A DNA stretch of 27,409 nucleotides, from contig DASZMJ010000288.1 in NCBI GenBank assembly GCA_035551935.1, positions 1 through 27,409 on the forward strand, in the 5' to 3' direction. Positions 16,726 through 22,968 of the stretch are shown piece after piece. The DNA comes from DASZMJ01 sp035551935. GTDB taxonomy: Bacteria; Planctomycetota; Planctomycetia; Isosphaerales; Isosphaeraceae. Each line of letters opens with the position of its first letter. Position 1 is the first letter of the stretch. The notes beneath the pieces were generated by a model, which was given only the letters and a program-made list of their open reading frames with translations, was not told where the DNA came from and did not search any database. Made by a program: the position numbers and the translations under genes.

Positions 16726-18294
16726 CTAGCTGACGCTCACCTTGCCGTTGCCGATCGAGAGGGTCACGCCCCCCGCGCTCATCTCGATCGTCTGGCCCTT
16801 GATGGTGACCTTCGCCCCCTTGTCGGTCTCGATGGTCACCGATTCGTCGCTCGCGGGGGTCGGCCTCGTGCCCACCGGGTTGAGCAGCCCGGCGCCCACG
16901 GTGATCCGCAGCCCCTTGACCTGGATGACCCGCTCGCCGCCCTGGTCGGTCAGGTCGTCGACGCCGTTGCCGGTGGGCAGGCCGTCGCCGTCGAAGGCCG
17001 TCGGCAGGCAGAGCCACCAGTCGCCCGCCTGGTTGGCGGGCGGCGTCATCTTGTCGGTCCAGAGGAAGCCGTCGATGACGGCGTCGTTCGGCTCGTTCCA
17101 GCCGTGCACGAGCAGCGTGCGCATCTTGGGGTACACCGGCACGACCAGCCCGCACTTGTGGAACGCGAACGGCGAGGCCATCGGCTTGTCGGGCAAGGCG
17201 ACCGGGTCCTTGCGGAGCGGCGCCTGGGTGGTCGGGTTGACCATCGCGGGCGTGGCATCATGGCCGACGTCGACGGTCGTGGTGTGCTGGCCGGGGGTGT
17301 ATTCGTTGACCTCGCCCGCGGAGACGGCGGGCCGCTTCGCCTCTCGCTGGGCGGCATTCTGCTGCAATTGCCGCGCGACCTGCGCGGGATTCCCCTTGGC
17401 CGCCGCCTGGATGTCGTCGTGCGAGGCCGAGGCGCTCAGCGCGCGGCCCTTGCACTGATACCCCCCCTCGCGCGCCAGCACGTGGGTGACCGACTCGACG
17501 CGGTAGTGGCCGTCGGCGATCTGGATCAGGTCGGACGGCCGCAGCGCGGGGACGCCGGCCACCGCGAAATCGAACCCCTCCAGCGCCGACGCGCCGGGGG
17601 TGGCGCCCCGGGCGGTCACCGGCCGGCCGGTCGCCCCGTCGTCCAGCGGCGCGAGCCTCGTCTCGCCGAGCGTCGCCGGGTCGCCCATCCAGAGCTTGCC
17701 GTCCTTCGCCTGCAGCGCGAACCCCGACCGCCTCGCCAGGTCGCGGAGCGCGTCCAGGGGGGTGACGTCGTTGAACGTGATGCTGTCGAGCGTCGGCCCG
17801 TCGGCCTTGATGTTCGGGGACACATTGGCCTGGCCGCAGATGTCGCCGGCGGTCAGCTTGACCGCCTGCTTCGGGTAGGTCTGCTTGATGTTCTTCGGCG
17901 GGTTGAGGAGCTGGTCGAAGACGAAGTCGACGCCCGAGAGGTGGGCCTCGTAGAAGCTCTCGCCGGCCTTGAGGCTCTTCTCCGTGAGCAGGCCCTCGAT
18001 CACCTCCGAGGTGTCGCCGTCGTCGTAGCCGAGCGTCAGGTGGACGACGGTCTTCTGCGGCTCCAGGAGCGTGAAGATGTCGTTGCCCAGGCCGTAGATC
18101 GTCAGGTCGAACGTGCTCCCCGACCCGGTGGAGTTCATCCGCACGGTCGCCTCGGCCTCGAAGAAGCTCCGCGTGATCGGCACGATCGTCGGCAGCGGCA
18201 GGGTGGTGCTGCCGAGCGGGGTCTTGAGGAGCTTCTCGAACGTGACCTTGAAGGTCGTGCGGAAGCCGAACGAGCCGACGAGGAGTTCAAACAT
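16726..18294 (-). CDS. Hub-spike protein, gpD/VgrG-like
   Basis: A 522-residue fusion of hub and spike. Residues 1-285 resemble the phage late-control gpD/gp27 hub (VIEGLLTEKSLKAGESFYEAHLSG, shown in part as FYEAHLSG at 114-121; DALRDLARRSGFALQAKDGKL at 181-201 in the part DLARRSGFAL). A flexible Ala/Gln linker follows at 290-345. Residues 377-430 fit the gp5 OB-fold (CGLVVPVYPKMRTLLVHGW, then DWWLCLP), and 453-522 show the short-period valine/isoleucine repeats of the triangular beta-prism needle (VTIETDKG, VTIKGQTI, MSAGGVTLSI). VgrG and Afp8 have the same layout. It overlaps the upstream gene by eight bases. No C-terminal effector domain is fused. Confidence 0.9.
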   Translation of the reverse strand: MFELLVGSFGFRTTFKVTFEKLLKTPLGSTTLPLPTIVPITRSFFEAEATVRMNSTGSGSTFDLTIYGLGNDIFTLLEPQKTVVHLTLGYDDGDTSEVIEGLLTEKSLKAGESFYEAHLSGVDFVFDQLLNPPKNIKQTYPKQAVKLTAGDICGQANVSPNIKADGPTLDSITFNDVTPLDALRDLARRSGFALQAKDGKLWMGDPATLGETRLAPLDDGATGRPVTARGATPGASALEGFDFAVAGVPALRPSDLIQIADGHYRVESVTHVLAREGGYQCKGRALSASASHDDIQAAAKGNPAQVARQLQQNAAQREAKRPAVSAGEVNEYTPGQHTTTVDVGHDATPAMVNPTTQAPLRKDPVALPDKPMASPFAFHKCGLVVPVYPKMRTLLVHGWNEPNDAVIDGFLWTDKMTPPANQAGDWWLCLPTAFDGDGLPTGNGVDDLTDQGGERVIQVKGLRITVGAGLLNPVGTRPTPASDESVTIETDKGAKVTIKGQTIEMSAGGVTLSIGNGKVSVS

Positions 18295-18721
18295 CGGTCA
18301 CCGCCACGTCCGCGACGAGTTCCGAGCCGAACTTGCCGGGCTGCACGAGGTTGCCCCGGGCGACCCTGACCCGCGAGAATCGGAGGCGCAACGGCCCGAA
18401 CGCGATGGGCATGTCGAGCACGACGCGACGGACCCCGAGCAGCCGGCCCGGGTCGGGCAGGTCCTCCCGCTCGACGCGGAGGTCGAGGTACAGGCCGAGG
18501 TCGGGGTCCGGGAGCTCGTACACCGCACCCTCGTAATCCGGGTCGAGGACGTACGCCGGGTCGGAATAGATGACCGTGAGCGTGATCCGGTAAACGACCC
18601 CCTGCATGTCGATGAGGAACATCTGCGGGAAGCCGTCGTCGCCCGACACCGGCAGGGGCGCGTAGTCGAGGGCGTCGTCGGGCCAGGGTGCGAGGATGTA
18701 GGCGGCCGTCGGTCCGTCCAT
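18287..18721 (-). CDS. CIS protein of unknown fold between hub adaptor and spike
   Basis: A 144-residue, acidic, beta-rich protein without cysteines, signal peptide or membrane segment. I do not recognise its family. Its C-terminal half (RLLGVRRVVLDMPIAFGPLRLRF) is hydrophobic-alternating, as in a beta sandwich. It is translated from 18721 with ggga(g) about eight bases upstream, follows the preceding gene by 25 bp, and its end overlaps the hub-spike gene by eight bases, so the two are coupled. By position it should be a baseplate or inner-tube connecting protein, comparable in place to Afp7, but it has no LysM motif. Confidence is high that it is a gene and low for the role. Confidence 0.7.
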   Translation of the reverse strand: MDGPTAAYILAPWPDDALDYAPLPVSGDDGFPQMFLIDMQGVVYRITLTVIYSDPAYVLDPDYEGAVYELPDPDLGLYLDLRVEREDLPDPGRLLGVRRVVLDMPIAFGPLRLRFSRVRVARGNLVQPGKFGSELVADVAVTDV

Positions 18722-18746
18722 CGGGCTCCCTCGACGCGGGGTTTCG

Positions 18747-19319
18747 TCACTTCGTCCGGACCGAGGCCGAGGCCGACAGCGACGCCGAGCCGCTGGCGAC
18801 CGCCGCGGCCTTCACGATCGGCCGCGGCGACGAGCCGCCCGAGAGGCCGGCCGCGACCCCGACGACGGCGGTCGCGGCGTTCGTCGCCTCGCTCAGCAGC
18901 GCCATCAGCCCCGGCCTCGGGCAGTGCTTCAGCGCGATGCTCGCGGTGAACACGTCCTTCTCGTCGGCCGACTGGCTGAAGCTCAGGCTGTTGATCTGCA
19001 TGTCGAGCAGGGTCGTGAGGCCGGCGACCATCGGAATCCCCGAGACGAGCGAGCTGAGCGCCGGGAGGGTCTTCGAGAGGTCGGCCATCGCCTCCAGGCC
19101 GAGGCGGACCAGGTGCCGTTCGGGCCCGATCAGGGCCGCCTCGATCTGCACGCTGCGGTTGATCTTGCCGGTCGACTGGCTGAGGCCCTTGTCGCCGACC
19201 GGGGGCAGCTCGTAGGTCTCGTTGAGCGTGATCCGGTTGACGGCGAACAGCGGCACCGCGCCGATGAGCACCGAGACCTTGTGTCGGACCATCTGGGACA
19301 TGGGCCACCCCATCGGCAC
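18747..19319 (-). CDS. Candidate tail-hub adaptor protein
   Basis: A 190-residue protein. Residues 10-130 show alternating strands that start with VSVLIGAVPLFAVNRI and end with DVFTASIALKHCPRPG; such a domain, with a helix between (GPERHLVRLGLEAM), recalls distal-tail/Mu gpN-like adaptors that cap the tube at the baseplate. This is a structural guess, not a family match. The last 45 residues are Ala/Ser/Gly-rich and low in complexity. Three in-frame ATGs compete (19319, 19301 and 19292); none has a strong ribosome site, so the start is uncertain. It sits where phage Mu encodes its DNA-circularisation/hub-adaptor protein. Confidence 0.7.
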   Translation of the reverse strand: MPMGWPMSQMVRHKVSVLIGAVPLFAVNRITLNETYELPPVGDKGLSQSTGKINRSVQIEAALIGPERHLVRLGLEAMADLSKTLPALSSLVSGIPMVAGLTTLLDMQINSLSFSQSADEKDVFTASIALKHCPRPGLMALLSEATNAATAVVGVAAGLSGGSSPRPIVKAAAVASGSASLSASASVRTK

Positions 19320-19349
19320 CCGTCGATCGGCCGTCGCGCGGGGCCGCCG

Positions 19350-19610
19350 TCACGGATGCGCGGCGATCTCGCGCTGCAACGCCTGGGAGATCATCTCCCA
19401 GAGCGCGTCGAGATCGCCGGCGCCGACGACCTCGATCTCGACCGGGAAGTAGTAATGGACGGCGTTCGCGTCGCCCGCGCCGAGCCAGGCCTTCGACCCC
19501 TCGGCCGCGATGATCCGCTCGTTCTCGTGCACCAGGGCGATCCCGGTGCGCTCCACTTCGACGCCCTCGGCGGGCGGCCCGGGGCTCGGGTTGTCGTCGC
19601 CGGTCATCAT
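19350..19610 (-). CDS. Small 86-residue CIS protein, position of the tail assembly chaperone
   Basis: The gene starts inside the tube gene's stop (TGATG, one-base overlap), so coupling supports the start at 19610; the second ATG at 19607 is equally placed. The product is acidic with a Pro-rich N-terminus, a beta-like centre (GIALVHENERIIAAEG, then VHYYFPVEIEVVG) and an amphipathic C-terminal helix (LDALWEMISQALQREI). I do not recognise a family. In phage tails the gene after the tube encodes the tape-measure chaperone, often by frameshift; no slippery sequence or tape-measure gene is evident here. Confidence 0.7.
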   Translation of the reverse strand: MMTGDDNPSPGPPAEGVEVERTGIALVHENERIIAAEGSKAWLGAGDANAVHYYFPVEIEVVGAGDLDALWEMISQALQREIAAHP

Positions 19611-20002
19611 CACGACGGCTCCACGTCGAGGCAGAGGCCGCTGAAGGTCGCCGTCGGCGCGTCGTCGAGCGTGACGTTGCTCGGCGCGGCCGACGTGAAG
19701 AAGCAGTTGTTGAAGGCGACCTGGTTGAAGGTCCAGTCCGAGCCGGTCTGCTCGGTGATCACGATCTGGAACGCCGTGCCCGCGAGCGCGAGCTGGGTGA
19801 GCAGGGCGACGGCCGCCCCCATCGCGCGGACCGTCAGGCTGAAGGTGAACGTCTGGGCCTGCGTGACGACGCCGACGTTGTCGGCCTCGAGCGAGTGCTG
19901 CACCCGGTGGCCGACGTTGAGCGTCGGGCTGAAGCTCTCGATCGGGCTGATGATGGTCCCGTTCACGGCCACGGCGAGCCGCGTGTTCCAGTTCAGGGGC
20001 AT
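19610..20002 (-). CDS. Candidate tail tube protein
   Basis: A 130-residue beta-rich protein with no cysteine near the core and one at each side of the C-terminus (C100, C124). A hydrophobic strand pair (TRLAVAVNG, TIISPIESF) opens it, a central strand-rich region (TFTFSLTVRAMG) follows, and it ends with TATFSGLCLDVEP. Size, strand pattern and position directly after the sheath fit the inner tube of contractile tails. It is not an obvious gp19/Afp1-like (T4_gp19) tube, whose N-terminus differs, and looks nearer to Mu/myophage tube types. The start at 20002 has ggag about ten bases upstream. Only one tube gene is seen, whereas Afp/PVC have two or three. Confidence 0.65.
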   Translation of the reverse strand: MPLNWNTRLAVAVNGTIISPIESFSPTLNVGHRVQHSLEADNVGVVTQAQTFTFSLTVRAMGAAVALLTQLALAGTAFQIVITEQTGSDWTFNQVAFNNCFFTSAAPSNVTLDDAPTATFSGLCLDVEPS

Positions 20003-20026
20003 CGGGGGTCATCTCCCTCGGGACGG

Positions 20027-21688
20027 TCAGACGAATTTGAGCGTGACGATGAGCTGGTGGATCGCCCCGGCGTACGTGATCGAGATGTTCAGCGCGAGCT
20101 GGCGGCCGTTCTGGACCTGCTCGAGCTGCTTCTCCTCGTCGGCGGTCCGGTCCTTGGGGGCCTTCTCGGCGATCGCCTGGATCGGGATGTCGATCGCGTA
20201 GTCGTCGATCTCGCCGTCGGCGACCCGCTCGTTCAGCATGGCGCGGAGGATCGACTGGAGGATCCGGAGCCCGGGCCGGTTGACCCGCAGCGTGCCGATC
20301 ACCTGCGGGCTGGTGAGGGTGGCCTTGACCCGGAAGGCGATGTCGTCGATCGTGCGGACGATGTCGATGTAGAGCCGCTCGCCGGTCCCGTCGGCGGTGA
20401 ATCCCTCGCCCATCACCAGGCCCGAGCCGGCGAGGAAGTCGGGGTGGGTGATCGGGTTGACGTGCGGCTGGACGAGCCCGACCTGATCGGGGTGGAGCAG
20501 GCCGAGCAGGTCCTGGTCGGAGAAGTCGCGGACCGAGCGGATGCCCGTCACGGGCTTGAGCACGAGGCTGACCCAGGGGTCGTAGCCGGCGATCGAGCCG
20601 GCGACGGCCGCCGCCGCGTCGTCGGGCGAGTTGTGCGCCACGAAGACCATCCGGCTACTCGCCCAGGACATCGGCGAGGTGGCCTCGCCCGTCGACTTCC
20701 AGTCGGAGAACTTGTTGGAGACCTTGCCGCCGGCGCCCACGATCCCCCCCTCGGGGAGCATCGCCACGCCGATCCGGGGCCGGATGCCGCCCCCGCCGGC
20801 GTCGTTGGGCGAGCTGGACTCGACGTGGCCGCGGAGCACGGTGATGTGGTCGGGGTTGGAGTCGGACGAGAGGCAAACGATGTTGATCTGCCGATTGGCG
20901 AAGTCGGCCAGCGCCGGCGACGTCCCGTCGAACGAATCCCAGCCATCGATCTGGTACGCCCAGACCTGCAAGGCGCCGTTGGTCAGCGCCAGGTTGATCG
21001 ACTTGGCCAGGGGGCAGATGTCGAACGTCATCTTGTGATAGATCGTGCCGTCGGCGGCCTTCGGCTTGCCGGTGCCGCCGGCCGAGCTGGCGAGCACCCC
21101 GTCGACCGTCAGCGCGTTGCCCCCGAGGTCGACGAACGCGGCGGATGGGGCCGCGTCGGGCTTCATCAGCAGGTTCGGCACCGGCTGGCCCGCGCTGTCG
21201 AGCGGCGCGCCCCAGAAGGTGGCCGCCCCGGAGACGGTGCGGGCGACGACGGAGAACGCGTCGATCACGATGACGGCGTTGGCCGTCCCGACCTGGAACG
21301 CCGCGCCGTTGCTCCGCCTCAGCGTGCTCGTGGCCGGGTCGACGCTCAGCGGCTCGAAGCTCGTCGCGGCGGTATCGACCAGCGTGAACGGCCCGATGAC
21401 GTTGTTCTTGCTGTCGGTCGGCTGCTTCCACCCCACGTTGGCGATCACGGCCCCCGTCGGATCCACCGGGGCGTTGGTGCCCGTCGCGGCCACCCGGAGG
21501 ACCGGCACGACCCGCGCGTACGGCTCCCCGGACACGCCGGTCAACGCCCGGGTGAACAAGGTCGGGTTGGTGAACCCGGGCCCGGCCGCCGGCGCGGGGC
21601 CGATCACGCCGACCACCCCGACCGCCGCCGAGAGCGGCTGGTATAGCCCCGAGGTGTCGACCTTCACCGTCACGTACTGGATCCCCAT
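20027..21688 (-). CDS. Contractile tail sheath protein
   Basis: A 553-residue protein with the tail-sheath C-terminal region: residues near 415-440 contain VNPITHPDF and GLVMGEGFT, then RLYIDIVRTIDDIAF, SPQVIGTLRVNRPG, and a closing strand, HQLIVTLKFV, that would form the handshake with neighbouring subunits. Sheath rings contract to push tube and spike forward. The N-terminal strand (MGIQYVTVKVDTSGLY) provides the other side of the handshake. The middle is a variable surface domain (about 90-250). The start at 21688 is preceded by ggag with eight bases of spacing, the best ribosome site in the cluster, as expected for a highly produced subunit; the frame is open to 21727 but those residues are unlikely. 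There is one sheath gene, whereas Afp has three. Confidence 0.92.
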   Translation of the reverse strand: MGIQYVTVKVDTSGLYQPLSAAVGVVGVIGPAPAAGPGFTNPTLFTRALTGVSGEPYARVVPVLRVAATGTNAPVDPTGAVIANVGWKQPTDSKNNVIGPFTLVDTAATSFEPLSVDPATSTLRRSNGAAFQVGTANAVIVIDAFSVVARTVSGAATFWGAPLDSAGQPVPNLLMKPDAAPSAAFVDLGGNALTVDGVLASSAGGTGKPKAADGTIYHKMTFDICPLAKSINLALTNGALQVWAYQIDGWDSFDGTSPALADFANRQINIVCLSSDSNPDHITVLRGHVESSSPNDAGGGGIRPRIGVAMLPEGGIVGAGGKVSNKFSDWKSTGEATSPMSWASSRMVFVAHNSPDDAAAAVAGSIAGYDPWVSLVLKPVTGIRSVRDFSDQDLLGLLHPDQVGLVQPHVNPITHPDFLAGSGLVMGEGFTADGTGERLYIDIVRTIDDIAFRVKATLTSPQVIGTLRVNRPGLRILQSILRAMLNERVADGEIDDYAIDIPIQAIAEKAPKDRTADEEKQLEQVQNGRQLALNISITYAGAIHQLIVTLKFV

Positions 21689-21739
21689 CTCGCCAGCTCC
21701 TTTCCCGGCCGTGAGCGACCCGATCACCGAGCGTTGCGG

Positions 21740-22471
21740 TCAGACCGCGGGGATGTCGAAGAACGCGGCGAGCATGTCGGCCGCGTCGAAGAGCTGGGCG
21801 ACCCCCGCCTGGCCCGGCGCCGCGCCCCCCGCGGCACCCGCCGGGTAGACCTGCACGAACAGATAGGGCCGCTGGTCGGGCGGCCCGTCCAGCGACGCCA
21901 GGAACGACGGGCTCGCCTCGAGCGTCCGCCGCAACGTCAGGACACGCCGCAGGTCATCGCGGGGCGACAGCTCGGCCGACGCGAACAGGTACGTATTGAG
22001 CACGTAGCTCAAACTAAACGCGTCGGTGCCGAGCGTGGCCAGGAACTTCAGGCCGTAGCCCCCGGACTTGCCCGTCGAAGCCACGCCGGCCGGCACGACG
22101 TCGGCACCCGGGCCCAGGGTCAACGACCCCGGCACCGCATGGAGGGCGAACTGCGCGGGCAGGCTGAACGCCGCATCGACCCACCCCGGCTCAGGCGCGC
22201 GAAACCGGAAATCATAAGCCTGCCGATCGGGCCGCTCGCCGCGCTGCTCGCGGGTGCCGACCAGGTGGGCATCGTCCTGGATCCACTCCTGGAACCGCAA
22301 GCCGCCCGGGGCGCCGAGGGTCACGCCGTCGACCTGGAAACCGCCTTGCCCGTAGCGCCGGGCGAACGAGGTCCCCGCGAAGGCCGCCAGGCCGACCGCG
22401 TCCAGGAACGGCCCCTGATTCGCGGGCGTCGCGAGATGCGCCATGAGCAGATCGACGAATCCGATGGCCAT
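21740..22471 (-). CDS. First gene of the CIS operon, candidate tail terminator or cap
   Basis: A 243-residue protein with no recognised family, signal peptide or membrane segment. It contains short aromatic/basic stretches (FARRYGQGGF, FRFRAPEPGW) and an Ala/Gly-rich region near residue 215. It does not resemble DUF4255 (Afp16/Pvc16), the usual CIS cap. Its location immediately before the sheath equals that of the tail terminator (gp37/K) in phage Mu, which is the only ground for the proposed role. The start at 22471 (MAIGFVDL) lacks a clear ribosome site; the frame extends to 22636 but the extra 55 residues are Arg/Pro/Gly-rich and look non-coding. It ends 51 bp before the sheath. Confidence 0.65.
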   Translation of the reverse strand: MAIGFVDLLMAHLATPANQGPFLDAVGLAAFAGTSFARRYGQGGFQVDGVTLGAPGGLRFQEWIQDDAHLVGTREQRGERPDRQAYDFRFRAPEPGWVDAAFSLPAQFALHAVPGSLTLGPGADVVPAGVASTGKSGGYGLKFLATLGTDAFSLSYVLNTYLFASAELSPRDDLRRVLTLRRTLEASPSFLASLDGPPDQRPYLFVQVYPAGAAGGAAPGQAGVAQLFDAADMLAAFFDIPAV

Positions 22472-22766
22472 GCGCGCACACCGAACAGACCTGCCCCGCC
22501 ACCAGGTCACGCGCCTGGCACCCGGAGCAGAGTATCTCCGCAGACGACCCCAGACTTCGATCAAGACACGCGACGACGCCGCTCCACCGGGGCACGGGCC
22601 GGATCCCGAGTCGTGAACGGACGCCGCGCGCACCACGAAACACGGGTCGCCAACGGTCCGTCACGACCATACTTCCGGAATGGCACCCGGGGCGACTCGT
22701 CCCACTCGCACCCCGAGGGAGGGACGCAGCGCGTCCTCTCCCGGCCGAAGACTTGGAACACCCGCT

Positions 22767-22794
22767 GTTTTAAAGCATCCCAAAGGACAGTCAA
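22767..22794 (-). promoter_or_regulatory. Candidate sigma-70-type promoter of the CIS operon
   Basis: On the minus strand, TTGACT (22789-22794, five of six matches to the -35 consensus) is followed after 16 bases by TAAAAC (22767-22772, four of six matches to the -10). It lies inside the most AT-rich block of the window, facing the CIS genes. Whether planctomycete sigma-70 uses it cannot be told from sequence. Confidence 0.5.
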
Positions 22795-22883
22795 GAAAAA
22801 TCCTTCCAGTTTTTTAAGCGACACAACAATGAAAAGTGTTTGCCCCGCCCTTGCTCCGGTCACGACGGGTCGAAGACGAGGCG

Positions 22884-22906
22884 GACGGGAGCCAGGAAGG
22901 CCCGTC
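22884..22906 (-). terminator. Possible terminator after the 1425-residue protein gene
   Basis: A gacggg...cccgtc inverted repeat (6 bp, 11-base interval, with two more pairs possible around a bulge) lies 63 bases after the stop of the large gene, in front of the CIS promoter. There is no T-run after it in the minus direction, so termination is only plausible. Confidence 0.3.
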
Positions 22907-22968
22907 TCACGGCCACGATCCGCACGTCGTGTCCCGACCGCCCGATGGCGTCGCGGGCCGCAGGGCGT

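Larger units (their letters stand above)
22472..22968. other. Intergenic region with the probable CIS operon promoter
   Basis: A 497-bp stretch between the large upstream gene and the CIS operon. It contains a block from about 22750 to 22860 that is clearly AT-rich against the high-GC background, including the promoter candidate at 22767-22794, and a hairpin at 22884-22906. The leader from the promoter to the first gene would be about 290 bases. No RNA gene or riboswitch is recognised in it. Confidence 0.6.

Noticed and set aside
8515..22471. Reading the cluster as a complete prophage
   Set aside because: No head, portal, terminase, integrase, repressor or lysis gene is seen, and attachment proteins are far larger than in Mu-like phages; a prophage remnant is not fully excluded because the right side of the locus is unseen.
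8515..22471. Reading the cluster as a type VI secretion system
   Set aside because: There is a single-chain sheath with phage-type C-terminus rather than a TssB/TssC pair, a gpJ wedge, and no TssJ, TssL, TssM or ClpV.
22561..22863. 100-codon minus-strand frame across the CIS promoter region
   Set aside because: No ribosome site, its second half is Arg/Pro-rich, and it spans the promoter candidate; most likely non-coding.
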